30,908 bases of DNA, taken from assembly GCA_946480015.1 (NCBI GenBank), contig CAMLIL010000069.1, positions 1-30,908 on the forward strand, in the 5' to 3' direction. The stretch is from an uncultured Oxalobacteraceae bacterium (GTDB lineage Bacteria; Pseudomonadota; Gammaproteobacteria; Burkholderiales; Burkholderiaceae). Every line of letters starts with the position of its first letter. Position 1 is the stretch's first letter. Both the position numbers and the translations under genes were made by a program. Of this stretch, positions 1 to 8,568 are shown one piece after another. Under the pieces are notes generated by a model, which saw only the letters and a list, made by a program, of their open reading frames with translations, did not search any database and was not told where the DNA came from.

Positions 1-151
1 CCGCTTCGGCGCGGTTCAGGAATGCAATCGACGGCACCGACATCGTCACTTCTTCGTTGACGATATCGCTCATGGCCTTGGCGGCGTGACCGACGCCGAT
101 GTTGAAGATTTCGACCAGGGCGTCGTGCTGCAATTCGCTGAGATTGAACAT
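1..151 (-). CDS. CheC-family chemotaxis phosphatase, N-terminal part (cut by window edge)
   Basis: Only the first 50 codons are inside the window; the rest continues to the left. The reading begins MFNLSELQHDALVEIFNIG, then GHAAKAMSDIVNEEV and SVPS. It matches the first CheC repeat: a helix with E14 and N17 in the ExxNIGxGxAA signature, followed by a serine and a beta strand. In CheC, CheX and FliY the conserved Glu and Asn form the active site that dephosphorylates CheY-type receivers. The ATG lies 2 bp after the stop of the receiver gene, so the two are very probably one transcript and translationally coupled. That suggests this phosphatase resets that receiver. Whether the full protein is CheC (two active sites) or a shorter relative cannot be seen. 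Confidence 0.82.
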   Translation of the reverse strand, partial: MFNLSELQHDALVEIFNIGVGHAAKAMSDIVNEEVTMSVPSIAFLNRAEA

Positions 152-153
152 GG

Positions 154-525
154 CTAGTTTGGCGCCAGTGCTTTGATCAGGGCGTGGATGCGCGCTTCGG
201 TGATGGGCTTTTCCATGAAGCCGACGCCCAGTTCGGCGGCGCGGTTGCGCGTGGCGTTTTGTACGTTCGCGGTCACCAGGGAAATGTAGGCGCGCGGGCA
301 GACAGCGCGTAATTGTTCGGCGGCAGCCAGGCCGCCCATGCCGGGCATGTTCACGTCGACCAGGATCATGACCGGGTTGAGCGCGCTGGCCTTGCCGATT
401 GCTTCTTCGCCGCTGGCCGCTTCTTCGATAATCCAGTCCGGCTGTGCGCTAAGGATAAATTGCCGCGCCAACAGGCGCGAGACGCGGCTGTCGTCCACTA
501 CGAGGACTGTCTGTGTTTCATTCAT
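154..525 (-). CDS. Single-domain response regulator (CheY-like receiver)
   Basis: This 123-residue protein is a complete receiver domain with no output domain. The acidic pair is D11/D12, the phosphoacceptor is D57 in the stretch ILVDVNMPGMGG, the switch threonine is T85 and the conserved lysine is K106 followed by proline. Stand-alone receivers act by protein contact, for example on a flagellar motor, or as phosphate carriers or sinks. The next gene on the same strand is a CheC-type phosphatase starting 2 bp after the stop, which points to a receiver/phosphatase module rather than the main CheY of a che operon. No kinase is in view. The ribosome site is weak (GGAAA about 10 nt before the ATG). 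Confidence 0.9.
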   Translation of the reverse strand: MNETQTVLVVDDSRVSRLLARQFILSAQPDWIIEEAASGEEAIGKASALNPVMILVDVNMPGMGGLAAAEQLRAVCPRAYISLVTANVQNATRNRAAELGVGFMEKPITEARIHALIKALAPN

Positions 526-780
526 TTCAATGTTTCCGCTCTTCTAGGTTTCTAGTTTTTCTACGCGATGCATTTTTCTCTAGTCGGCATTTTCTCATAG
601 ATCGTTGCTTTCTTGCCCAAACTTGCGGTTATTGTTCAGGGCCCGGTTCGCTGCATATTCATGGGAAAAGAAAAATTGGCGGAGGAAATTCCGGGGTGGG
701 CAGGCGCGATCCGCTAAAATGGCGCATCGTCGGCCCGGCCGGCAATGCCATTCCAACTTCGCATTCACTGCAACTACTTC

Positions 781-1458
781 ATGACTCAAGACGAACTGAA
801 ACAAGCCGTGGCCCGTGCCGCCATCGATTATGTGGTCGATGGCGAAATCATCGGCGTGGGCACCGGCTCGACCGCCAACTTCTTCATCGATGAACTGGCC
901 AAGATCAAGGACCGCATCAAGGGCACCGTTGCCTCATCGGAAGCGACTGCGGCGCGCCTGCGCGGCCATGGTATCGAGGTGTTCGACCTGAACGACGTGC
1001 CGGCCATCGCCGTCTACATCGACGGTGCCGACGAGATCACCGCCAGCGGCGCAATGATCAAGGGTGGCGGGGCGGCGCTGACGCGGGAAAAGATCGTGGC
1101 ATCGGTATCGCGCCAGTTCGTCTGCATCGCCGACGGTTCCAAGCTGGTCGAGGTGCTGGGCAAGTTTCCGCTGCCGGTGGAAGTGTTGCCGATGGCGCGC
1201 AACGGCGTCATGCGCCAGCTGGCGGCGCTGGGCGGCCAGCCGAAGCTGCGTTTGAAAGCCGGCAGCGAGCAAGCCTTCATTACCGATAATGGCGGCGAGA
1301 TCATCGACGTGGCCGGTCTGCACATCGCCGATCCGGTGGCGCTGGAAGCGCAGATCAACCAGATCGTCGGCGTGATCGCGGTCGGCCTGTTTGCCGCGCG
1401 CGGCGCGAACGTCTGTCTGCTGGGCACGCCGGACGGCGTGAAGAAGCTGACGTTCTAA
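781..1458 (+). CDS. rpiA: Ribose-5-phosphate isomerase A
   Basis: RpiA interconverts ribose 5-phosphate and ribulose 5-phosphate in the non-oxidative pentose phosphate pathway in the cytosol. The 225-residue product is close to the E. coli length. It shows the phosphate-binding GTGSTANFF loop near residues 27-34, the DGADEI motif with D81 and D84, the [11 protein letters not shown] block with K94 and E103, and the C-terminal [15 protein letters not shown] segment. These catalytic residues fall at the same numbers as in the E. coli enzyme. An in-frame ATG lies at 745, but homologues begin at MTQDELKQ, so 781 was chosen. Neither start has a clear Shine-Dalgarno. The 255 bp upstream (526-780) is a divergent spacer in which I see only a weak TAAAAT at 715-720. 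Confidence 0.96.
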   Translation: MTQDELKQAVARAAIDYVVDGEIIGVGTGSTANFFIDELAKIKDRIKGTVASSEATAARLRGHGIEVFDLNDVPAIAVYIDGADEITASGAMIKGGGAALTREKIVASVSRQFVCIADGSKLVEVLGKFPLPVEVLPMARNGVMRQLAALGGQPKLRLKAGSEQAFITDNGGEIIDVAGLHIADPVALEAQINQIVGVIAVGLFAARGANVCLLGTPDGVKKLTF

Positions 1459-1483
1459 ACCATAACTTCTCGCAGAGGTACAC

Positions 1484-1819
1484 ATGAAACGATTGATCCT
1501 GGCAATTTCCTGCGTGGCCCTGCTGGGTGGCTGCAAGATGTTTCATCGCAAGGCGGTGGCGGTGGCGCCGGTGCCGGTCAGGGCGCAGGCTGAACCTCAG
1601 CTGGTCGATGCGGACGGGGTGCCGATCGAACGCGTGCCGTTCCGCGCCGGGGTGTCCTCGGTGACGGTGGAAAACATGGCCCGGCAGCAGGGCTGCGTGG
1701 GCGGCGTCGGCGCCGGCCTGATGACTGAGCCGGGGCCGGTCGAGGTGTACCGCATGATCTGCGATAACGGGAAAGTGTTCCGCGCCAAGTGCGAAATGCG
1801 CCAGTGTAAGGCGATGTAG
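1484..1819 (+). CDS. Small putative lipoprotein of unknown function
   Basis: This 111-residue protein starts with a lipoprotein signal: MKRLILAISCVALLGGC, with C17 as the expected acylation site after L-G-G. It is therefore expected to be anchored in a membrane leaflet facing the periplasm. The mature part has no family I recognise. After a short Val/Ala/Pro-rich linker there is a compact domain with four cysteines (in QQGCVGG, RMICDNG, RAKCEMR and RQCKAM), which could form two disulfides in the periplasm. AGAGG about 7 nt before the ATG is a good ribosome site. The gene starts 25 bp after rpiA and ends at a strong terminator, so it is probably co-transcribed with rpiA. Confidence 0.78.
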   Translation: MKRLILAISCVALLGGCKMFHRKAVAVAPVPVRAQAEPQLVDADGVPIERVPFRAGVSSVTVENMARQQGCVGGVGAGLMTEPGPVEVYRMICDNGKVFRAKCEMRQCKAM

Positions 1820-1821
1820 AT

Positions 1822-1856
1822 AAAAAAAAGGGAAACGCTGGCGTTTCCCTTTTTTA
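1822..1856. terminator. Bidirectional Rho-independent terminator
   Basis: An A-tract is followed by GGGAAACG, a CTGG loop, CGTTTCCC and a T-tract. The stem can extend through A:T pairs, and both strands present a hairpin followed by U residues. It lies between the convergent lipoprotein gene (plus) and yggX (minus) and should stop both. It is the only textbook U-tract terminator seen between convergent genes here; the others are GC hairpins without a U run. Confidence 0.93.
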
Positions 1857-1879
1857 TGGTCGGCGCTGGCCGGCAGCGC

Positions 1880-2152
1880 TTATTCGGTCGGCGGCACGTA
1901 GCCTGCGGCAGCATCGGCGCCTTCACCGAAGAAATGCTTTTCCATCTGCGCCGCCAGGTATTTGCGGGCGCGCTGGTCGGCCAGGTTCAGGCGGTTTTCG
2001 TTGACCAGCATGGTCTGGTGCTTCAGCCATGCCTGCCACGCTTCCTTGGAGACCTGCAGGTAAATTTTCTTGCCGAGTTCGCCAGGATAGGGCGGGAAGT
2101 CCAGTCCTTCGGCTTCCTTGTTAAGTTTGATGCAATGAACTGTGCGGGCCAT
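1880..2152 (-). CDS. yggX: YggX-family Fe(2+)-trafficking / oxidative-damage protection protein
   Basis: The 90-residue product matches YggX over its whole length. It opens [18 protein letters not shown] with conserved C7, followed by [12 protein letters not shown], the W-rich segment [20 protein letters not shown] and [13 protein letters not shown]. YggX is a small cytosolic protein linked to protection of Fe-S enzymes from oxidative damage and to iron handling. AGGAG 7 nt before the ATG supports the start. It lies 56 bp after argA on the same strand and is plausibly read from the argA transcript. The usual enterobacterial partner mutY is not next to it. Confidence 0.95.
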   Translation of the reverse strand: MARTVHCIKLNKEAEGLDFPPYPGELGKKIYLQVSKEAWQAWLKHQTMLVNENRLNLADQRARKYLAAQMEKHFFGEGADAAAGYVPPTE

Positions 2153-2208
2153 CTGTGCTCCTAATGCGTTGCGTGGTTGTGGCTTTGACCGGGTGGGTGA
2201 AAGCGCGA

Positions 2209-3519
2209 TTATAAAGTTTTAATCAATACCTGGGATTTGCGTTGCCAGTTATACATGTGCTGGCGGTCCTTCGGCAGCGCGTCGACCGGGGCCGGGACGA
2301 AGCCGCGTTTCTGGAACCAGTGCGAGGTGCGGGTGGTCAACACGAACAGCTTGTTGAAACCGGCCGCGCGCGCGCGGTTTTCCATGTGCTTGAGGATACG
2401 TTCGCCGTCGCCCTGGGCCTGGACTTCCGGGTTCACCGTCAGGCAGGCCATTTCGGCCATCTTGGAGGCCGGGAAGCCGTACAGCGCGGCACAGCCGAAA
2501 ATCACGCCGTCGTGCTCGATGACCGAGAAATTGTCGATCTCGCGCTCGATCAGTTCGCGTCCGCGCTTGACCAGGGTGCCGTCCGCTTCCAGCGGCTCGA
2601 TCAGCTTGATGATGCCGCCGACATCTTCGATGGTGGCCTGGCGCAGGCTTTCCAGGTTTTCATGGCTGATCATGGTGCCCACGCCATCGTGGGTGAACAG
2701 TTCGAGCAGGGCCGAGCCATCCATTTCGAAGGACAGGATGTGGGCGCGCGGCACGCCGCTGTTGCAGGACTTGATCGCGTGGCGCAGGTAAAAGGCGGCG
2801 TCGGACGGCAGGAAGCCGGCCTCGAGCACGGCTTCGGCCTGGTGCGAGGACAGTTCGCGGATTTCCGCGCCGGCCTGGTCGAGCATCATCGGCGTTTCGC
2901 TGATGAAGATGAGTTTATCGGCGTGCAAGGCGATAGCGGCCGAGACCGCCACGTCTTCCATGGTCAGGTTGAACACTTCGCCGGTGGGCGAAAAGCCCAG
3001 TGGCGAGAGCAGCACCACGCTGTCGGTGGCCAGGATGGCGTGGATGGTTTCGGCGGCCACCTTGCGGGTCATGCCGGTCAGTTCCAGATCGACGCCGTCG
3101 ATCACGCCGAGCGGGCGGGCGGTGACGAAGTTGCCGGAAATGATGCGGATGGCCGCGTGCGCCATCGGCGTGTTGGGCAAGCCTTGGCTGAACGCGGCTT
3201 CGATATCGAGGCGCAATTCGCCGGCCGCTTCCTTGGCGCATTCGAGCGCGGCGGTATCGGTGATGCGGATGCCGTTGTGAAAGCGGCCTTCGACATTGCG
3301 CAGCGCCAGCTGTTCAGCCACCTGGGGCCGCGAGCCATGCACGACCACCACGCGGATGCCGAGCGCCACCAGCAGCGACAAGTCGTGGGCCAGCACGGGG
3401 AGCGCGCCGGCGGTGACGAGTTCACCCGGAAAGGCGACGACGAAGGTCTTGCCGCGGAAGGCATGGATGTAGGGCGCGACCGAGCGCAGCCATTGGACGA
3501 ATTGGGTAGGGGTTTCCAT
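2209..3519 (-). CDS. argA: Amino-acid N-acetyltransferase (N-acetylglutamate synthase)
   Basis: ArgA makes N-acetylglutamate from glutamate and acetyl-CoA, the first step of arginine synthesis, and is normally feedback-inhibited by arginine. The 436 residues fit the classic two-domain form (E. coli 443): an amino-acid-kinase-like domain at about 20-270, which carries the arginine site in the family, and a GNAT domain at about 290-430. The GNAT part shows the acetyl-CoA segment [26 protein letters not shown] and the tail [13 protein letters not shown]. The frame is open further upstream, but homologues begin near [12 protein letters not shown], so the ATG at 3519 was chosen. It has no Shine-Dalgarno, and a TATAAT lies only 7 nt before it (see the promoter entry). 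Downstream yggX probably shares the transcript. Confidence 0.95.
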   Translation of the reverse strand: METPTQFVQWLRSVAPYIHAFRGKTFVVAFPGELVTAGALPVLAHDLSLLVALGIRVVVVHGSRPQVAEQLALRNVEGRFHNGIRITDTAALECAKEAAGELRLDIEAAFSQGLPNTPMAHAAIRIISGNFVTARPLGVIDGVDLELTGMTRKVAAETIHAILATDSVVLLSPLGFSPTGEVFNLTMEDVAVSAAIALHADKLIFISETPMMLDQAGAEIRELSSHQAEAVLEAGFLPSDAAFYLRHAIKSCNSGVPRAHILSFEMDGSALLELFTHDGVGTMISHENLESLRQATIEDVGGIIKLIEPLEADGTLVKRGRELIEREIDNFSVIEHDGVIFGCAALYGFPASKMAEMACLTVNPEVQAQGDGERILKHMENRARAAGFNKLFVLTTRTSHWFQKRGFVPAPVDALPKDRQHMYNWQRKSQVLIKTL

Positions 3520-3526
3520 TTGGCGC

Positions 3527-3534
3527 ATTATAAT
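3527..3534. promoter_or_regulatory. Symmetrical -10 element (ATTATAAT) between argA and hrpA
   Basis: The octamer ATTATAAT reads TATAAT on both strands (minus 3532-3527, plus 3529-3534). On the minus strand it lies 7 nt before the argA ATG, with a weak TTGGCG -35 at 19-bp spacing, so transcription would begin at or near the start codon. On the plus strand it could serve hrpA with a leader of about 160 nt, but no convincing -35 was seen. Confidence 0.4.
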
Positions 3535-3699
3535 TCGCTGCGCGGTTTGTGCGCCAAAATGCGCGGCCATGCCGCGATGCATCGATCGGCGCACGGCGCC
3601 TTCCACGCACAGCACGGCGCGCAGCGCGCAGCGCCGTCTCATGATGCGGCGCCGCGCCCATCGTCCATCGTCGAATAGTCAATACTTAGCGGTCACACC

Positions 3700-6600
3700 A
3701 TGTCAGATCAGCGTAACAAGCCTTCGCCGCCCTCTGGAGCGGCGCCATCGCCAGCGAAACCGGATGCGGCTGCACCTCGCCGCGCCGGCCACCCGCGCCC
3801 GGGCTTGCCGCGCGAGGGGCAGCGTGGACGCCCGGAGGGGCAGCGCAGCGAGGGGCCGCGCACGGGGCCGGTTCGCGAAGCGCGTGCGCCGAAGGCACGG
3901 GCCGAGCAGGCAGCGGTGCGCGAGCTGTTCCGCAATCCATTGCCACCGATTACGTTTCCTGAAGACTTGCCCGTGTCCGGCCGCCGCGCCGACATTGCCA
4001 AGGCCTTGACGGAAAACCAGGTCATCATCGTTTCTGGTGAAACCGGCTCCGGCAAAACCACCCAGCTGCCGAAAATCTGCCTGGAGCTGGGGCGGGGCCA
4101 GAGCGGGTTGATCGGTCACACCCAGCCGCGCCGGATTGCCGCCTCGTCCACCGCCAAGCGCATCGCCAGCGAACTCGGCTCGCCGCTGGGCGAACACGTG
4201 GGCTTCAAAGTGCGTTTCACGGACACGCTGTCGCGCGGGGCCTCGGTCAAGCTGATGACGGACGGTATCTTGCTGGCGGAAACGCAAACCGATCCGCTGC
4301 TGCGCGCCTACGACACCATCATCATCGACGAAGCGCATGAACGCAGCCTGAACATCGATTTCCTGCTGGGCTACCTGAAGCAGCTGCTGCCGCGCCGTCC
4401 CGATCTGAAGGTGATCATCACCTCGGCAACCATCGACGCCGAACGATTCGCGCGCCATTTCGCCGCCGGCGACAAGCCGGCGCCGGTGATCGAAGTATCG
4501 GGCCGTCTGTACAAGGTGGAAGTGCGCTACCGTCCGGTCGAACGCGATCCGGTGGCGGTGCCGCCGGCGGAATCGGGCAAGCCGGTGCCGAAGGCGCAGG
4601 CGGCGCGCGAAAAGCGCGACCTGATGGATGCCGTCATCGACGGCGTGGATGAACTGTGCCGGATCGGCTCGGGCGACGTGCTGGTGTTTCTGCCGGGCGA
4701 ACGGGAAATCCGCGATTGCGCCGAAGCGCTGCGCAAGCACCATCCGCCGCATGTGGAAATCCTGCCGCTGTTCGCCCGTTTGTCGGTGGAAGAGCAGGAA
4801 CGCGTTTTCCGCATCACCAATGCGCGCCGGATCGTGCTGGCGACCAACGTGGCGGAAACCTCGCTGACGGTGCCGGGCATCCGCTATGTGGTCGATGCCG
4901 GCCTGGCGCGGGTGAAGCGCTACAGCTTCCGCAACAAGGTCGAGCAATTGCAGATCGAACCGATCGCCCAGTCGGCCGCCAACCAGCGCGCCGGCCGTTG
5001 CGGCCGGGTGGCCGACGGGGTGTGTATCCGTTTGTACGAGGAAGACGATTTCCTGCAGCGGCCCAAGTTCACCGAGCCGGAAATCCTGCGCTCGTCGCTG
5101 GCGGCGGTCATCCTGCGCATGAAGACCTTGCATCTGACCGATGTCGAGACCTTTCCTTTCATCGAACCGCCGCAGGGGCGCGCCATTGCCGACGGTTACC
5201 AGTTGCTGCAGGAAGTGGGTGCCGTTGACGACAATAACGAGCTCACCGCGCTGGGCAACAAGCTGGCCAAGCTGCCGCTCGATCCGCGCGTGGGCCGCAT
5301 GATTCTGGCCGCGCTGGACAATGCCTGCCTCACCGAAATGCTGATCATCGCCTCGGCCCTGTCGGTGCAGGATCCGCGCGACCGGCCCATGGAACATCAG
5401 CAGGCCGCCGATGAAGCGCACAAGAAGTTCGCCGACGAAAAGTCGGAATTCCTCACTTACATCAAGATCTGGCGCTGGTTCGACAACGCCATCGAGCACA
5501 AGAAAACCAACCGGCAATTGCAGGATACGTGCCGCAGCAATTTCCTGTCGCAGATGCGCTTGCGCGAATGGCGCGATGTGCACTCGCAGCTGCTCACCAT
5601 CGTCAAGGAGCAGGGCTGGCGCTTGAATGAGGCGGCCGCCACGTACGAGAACTTGCACACGGCACTGCTGACCGGACTGCTCGGCAACATTGGCTTCAAG
5701 TCGGAGGACGAGCCCGGCGCCGGCTATCTGGGTGCGCGCGGCATCAAATTCCATATCTGGCCCGGTTCCTCACTGCTGAAGAAGCCGGGCAAGTGGATCA
5801 TGGCCGCCGAACTGGTCGAGACGACGCGCCTGTACGCGCGCTGTGTCGCGCAGATTCAGCCGGAGTGGATCGAACGCGTGGGCAGCCATCTGCTGAAGAA
5901 ATCATGGGGCGAACCGCGTTGGGAAAAGCGCGCCGCCCAGGTGACGGCGTCCGAACGCGCCACGCTGTACGGCCTGGTGATCTACAGCCAGCGGCGCATT
6001 AATTATGGACAGTTCAATCCGGCCGAGGCGCGCGAGATTTTCATTCGCGATGCGCTGGTCGGGGGCGATTACGATACCCGCGCGGCGTTTTTTGCGCACA
6101 ACCATAAGCTCATCAAGGACATCGAAAACCTGGAGCACAAGTCGCGCCGCCTTGATGTGCTGGTGGACGATCACCTGATTGCCGCCTTCTATGACAAGCT
6201 GATTCCTGCCCACGTGGTCAACGGCGCCGGCTTCGAGAAGTGGCACAAGGAGGCGACACAGCAGGAGCCCAAGCTGCTGTTCCTGAACCGCGAAGAACTG
6301 ATGCGCCACGAAGCGGCTGGCGTCACGACCGAGCTGTTCCCGAAGGCGATGCTGGTGACCGGCATCGAGATGCAGCTGACCTATCATTTCGAGCCGGGCA
6401 GCGTGCGCGACGGCGTCACCTTGTCGGTGCCGCTGTTCGCGCTGAACCAGCTGCCGCGCGAACGTGCCGACTGGCTGGTGCCCGGCATGCTGAAGGAAAA
6501 AGTGCATCTGCTGCTCAAGTCCTTGCCGCAAAAGCTGCGCCGCCATTGCGTGCCGCTGCCCGATTTCGCTGCGCGCTTCTGCGAACGCATCGACGAGGCC

Positions 6601-7935
6601 GGCAAGTTCGGCCGCGGCGACCTGATCGATGCGCTGATTGTTGACATCCGCGCCGAAACGGGCATCCAGGTGCTGACGACCGACTTCAAGCTTGAAACAC
6701 TGCCCGCGCACCACTTCATGAACTTCAAGGTCATCGACGAACACGGCCGCCAGCTCGACATGGGACGCAACCTTGCGACCTTGCAGGCCGAGTTCGGCGG
6801 CCAGGCACGCCAAAGCTTCCAGCGGCTGGCGGAAGTCGCCGTTCCCGCGCAGGCGTCGACCTTGTCGGCAAGCACTGCGCAGCCATTGCCCGGGCATGGC
6901 AAGGCCAAGCATGGCGGTGGCCATGCCGGCGCCGGGGCGGGGGCTAGCGCAGGTGTCCGAGGCAGTGCCGGAAGCGCCGCCGCCAGCGCCGATGCGCGTG
7001 CTGGCACCAATGCCTCCGCCGGCAAAGGCAATACACCGTCAGCGGGGGCGGGCGCACCAGCTGGCGCCACACCCCATGTCAGCCAGCACACCGGCCTGAC
7101 CTCGTGGACCTTCGGCGAACTGCCCGAACTGTTGGAAATCGTTCAGGGCAAGATCACCTTGATCGGTTTCCCGGCACTGGTCGACAAGCTGACCCACTGC
7201 GACCTCGAAGTGTTCGACGATCCGACTGTTGCCGCGCGTACGCACCGCGGCGGTCTGCGGCGCCTGTTTGCGCTGCAGTTCAAGGAGCAGCTCAAGTTTA
7301 TTGAAAAAAATATTCCTAACCTCCAGCAGATGGGCATGCAGTTCATGTCGCTGGGCTCGCAGGAAGAGCTGCGCGACCAGATCATCCAGAAGGCCATCGA
7401 CATCGCCTGCCTGCAGGACCCGTTGCCATCGGATGCCGCTTCCTTCAACAAGCGCAAGGAAGAGGGCAAGTCGCGTCTCGGACTGCTGGTCAACGAGATC
7501 GCCCGGCTGGTGTCGCAGATCCTGACCGAGTTTCACGGCCTGCCGAAGAAGCTTCAAAACATCAACCCGCAAGCCGCAGCGGATATCCAGACGCAGCTGC
7601 AAGGCTTGCTCCACAAGCGTTTTGTGGCGGACAACGACTACGCGCAACTTGCGCATTTCCCGCGCTACTTAAAAGCAGTGAATGTGCGTCTGGAAAAGCT
7701 GCGTGGCGACGTCAGCCGTGATACCCGCCTGATGGCCGAATGGACCCAGTCGGCCAGCCACTTCATGCGGGCGGCGAAGGACAGGCTGGCCGGGAAAAAC
7801 ACCGATCCGAAAATGGTGGAGTTCCGCTGGATGCTGGAAGAACTGCGCGTGTCCTTGTTCGCGCAGGAACTTCGTACTCCGATGCCGATTTCTGCCAAGC
7901 GCCTGCAAAAGGTGTGGGAGTCGATGCAGCGCTGA
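3700..7935 (+). CDS. hrpA: ATP-dependent RNA helicase HrpA (DEAH box)
   Basis: HrpA is a DEAH-box RNA helicase; in E. coli it is linked to mRNA processing and to rescue of stalled or collided ribosomes. The 1411-residue protein shows Walker A GETGSGKTT at 113-121, DEAH at 210-213, SAT at 242-244 and motif VI QRAGRCGR at 429-436. Helicase-associated and OB-fold regions follow, then the long HrpA-specific C-terminal part starting near SWTFGELPELLE. It is about 110 residues longer than E. coli HrpA. The extra length lies mainly in a basic Pro/Arg/Gly-rich N-terminal tail (about 1-70) and an Ala/Gly/Ser-rich insert at about 1050-1130 just before the C-terminal domain. The ATG at 3700 has no clear Shine-Dalgarno. 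The gene diverges from argA and stands alone. Confidence 0.96.
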   Translation: MSDQRNKPSPPSGAAPSPAKPDAAAPRRAGHPRPGLPREGQRGRPEGQRSEGPRTGPVREARAPKARAEQAAVRELFRNPLPPITFPEDLPVSGRRADIAKALTENQVIIVSGETGSGKTTQLPKICLELGRGQSGLIGHTQPRRIAASSTAKRIASELGSPLGEHVGFKVRFTDTLSRGASVKLMTDGILLAETQTDPLLRAYDTIIIDEAHERSLNIDFLLGYLKQLLPRRPDLKVIITSATIDAERFARHFAAGDKPAPVIEVSGRLYKVEVRYRPVERDPVAVPPAESGKPVPKAQAAREKRDLMDAVIDGVDELCRIGSGDVLVFLPGEREIRDCAEALRKHHPPHVEILPLFARLSVEEQERVFRITNARRIVLATNVAETSLTVPGIRYVVDAGLARVKRYSFRNKVEQLQIEPIAQSAANQRAGRCGRVADGVCIRLYEEDDFLQRPKFTEPEILRSSLAAVILRMKTLHLTDVETFPFIEPPQGRAIADGYQLLQEVGAVDDNNELTALGNKLAKLPLDPRVGRMILAALDNACLTEMLIIASALSVQDPRDRPMEHQQAADEAHKKFADEKSEFLTYIKIWRWFDNAIEHKKTNRQLQDTCRSNFLSQMRLREWRDVHSQLLTIVKEQGWRLNEAAATYENLHTALLTGLLGNIGFKSEDEPGAGYLGARGIKFHIWPGSSLLKKPGKWIMAAELVETTRLYARCVAQIQPEWIERVGSHLLKKSWGEPRWEKRAAQVTASERATLYGLVIYSQRRINYGQFNPAEAREIFIRDALVGGDYDTRAAFFAHNHKLIKDIENLEHKSRRLDVLVDDHLIAAFYDKLIPAHVVNGAGFEKWHKEATQQEPKLLFLNREELMRHEAAGVTTELFPKAMLVTGIEMQLTYHFEPGSVRDGVTLSVPLFALNQLPRERADWLVPGMLKEKVHLLLKSLPQKLRRHCVPLPDFAARFCERIDEAGKFGRGDLIDALIVDIRAETGIQVLTTDFKLETLPAHHFMNFKVIDEHGRQLDMGRNLATLQAEFGGQARQSFQRLAEVAVPAQASTLSASTAQPLPGHGKAKHGGGHAGAGAGASAGVRGSAGSAAASADARAGTNASAGKGNTPSAGAGAPAGATPHVSQHTGLTSWTFGELPELLEIVQGKITLIGFPALVDKLTHCDLEVFDDPTVAARTHRGGLRRLFALQFKEQLKFIEKNIPNLQQMGMQFMSLGSQEELRDQIIQKAIDIACLQDPLPSDAASFNKRKEEGKSRLGLLVNEIARLVSQILTEFHGLPKKLQNINPQAAADIQTQLQGLLHKRFVADNDYAQLAHFPRYLKAVNVRLEKLRGDVSRDTRLMAEWTQSASHFMRAAKDRLAGKNTDPKMVEFRWMLEELRVSLFAQELRTPMPISAKRLQKVWESMQR

Positions 7936-7983
7936 GCGGCGCGCGCTTTGCCGTGCCGGGCACGACACCGCTGGCGCGCCGCT
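7935..7983. terminator. Long GC-rich stem-loop between convergent hrpA and PRC-barrel gene
   Basis: AGCGGCGCGC (7935-7944) pairs perfectly with GCGCGCCGCT (7974-7983). Inside the 29-nt loop is a second hairpin, CGTGC-CGG-GCACG. There is no U-tract on either strand, so it may act as a mRNA 3-prime-end stabiliser or with another factor rather than as a classic terminator. It starts at the last base of the hrpA stop codon. Confidence 0.5.
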
Positions 7984-7997
7984 GCGCTGGGCCGCCG

Positions 7998-8462
7998 CTA
8001 CATGCCGGCCCCCATGCCGGCGCCGCTGCCTTGCACCGGCGGTATGCCGCCCATGCCGCTGGAGACGGGCGAGGTGCCATAGAAAGCGTGGATCTGGTCC
8101 GACCAGCCGATATCGCTCATGTCCGGCCACACGTCGGGATCGAAGCCCGGTGCGTTTTTCAGGCGCTCCTTGTCGACGTCGAGCACGAAGCGCTTGTTTT
8201 GCGTATCGAGATGCAGGGCTTGCCACGGTACGGCGAACAGCTTTTCGCCCATGCCGAGAAAGCCGCCGAAGGACAACACCGCATACGCCACTTGCCCGTT
8301 GCGGGTATCGAGCATGATTTCCTTGATGTCTCCGAGATTTTCTTCTTGCCCGTTGACAACTGTATCGCCAATGAGCGTGTCGGCACCCATCAGCGCCGGA
8401 CCCGGGCCGGCACCGCCGGTGTCCTTGTACATGCCATATTTGTCGCGGTCGAGATAAGTCAT
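7998..8462 (-). CDS. PRC-barrel domain protein (copy 1)
   Basis: This 154-residue protein has a PRC-barrel fold: LMGADTLIGDTVVN, then LGDIKEIMLD, then VAYAVLSFGG and GEKLFAVPWQAL. PRC barrels occur in the photosynthetic reaction centre H subunit, in RimM and in many small stress-related proteins of soil proteobacteria; the exact role of this type is unknown. The first 130 or so residues align without gaps to the protein at 26645-27046, about two thirds identical by hand count. This copy has an extra Gly/Met/Pro-rich tail of about 25 residues. AGGAGAA 6 nt before the ATG at 8462 fixes the start; the frame is open further upstream, but the paralogue begins at the same point. An FNR-like box and a weak -10 (TACGCT, 8527-8522) lie upstream. 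Confidence 0.88.
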   Translation of the reverse strand: MTYLDRDKYGMYKDTGGAGPGPALMGADTLIGDTVVNGQEENLGDIKEIMLDTRNGQVAYAVLSFGGFLGMGEKLFAVPWQALHLDTQNKRFVLDVDKERLKNAPGFDPDVWPDMSDIGWSDQIHAFYGTSPVSSGMGGIPPVQGSGAGMGAGM

Positions 8463-8548
8463 CGTCGTTCTCCTGTCATCTGTATTGGGTTGTCGGTGGA
8501 AAGCGCTTTGCGCACCAGAACAGCGTAGGTTTCCGGCCACATCGCGGT

Positions 8549-8562
8549 TTGATTTACCTCAA
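8549..8562. promoter_or_regulatory. FNR/Anr-like box upstream of PRC-barrel gene 1
   Basis: TTGAT-TTAC-CTCAA matches 9 of the 10 defined bases of the FNR/Anr consensus TTGAT-N4-ATCAA. On the minus strand a -10-like TACGCT follows after 21 bp, which places the box centre near -41.5, the class II activator position. It may instead or also serve the divergent leader ORF and esterase. Regulator and oxygen response are inferred. Confidence 0.5.
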
Positions 8563-8568
8563 TCGTGC

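Noticed and set aside
2242..3678. Long open frame on the plus strand opposite argA
   Set aside because: It mirrors argA, is rich in His, Gln, Arg and Gly as antisense GC frames are, and has no ribosome site or known motif.
3703..5754. 683-codon minus-strand frame inside hrpA
   Set aside because: hrpA carries all helicase motifs in the same DNA; the opposite frame has only compositional length.
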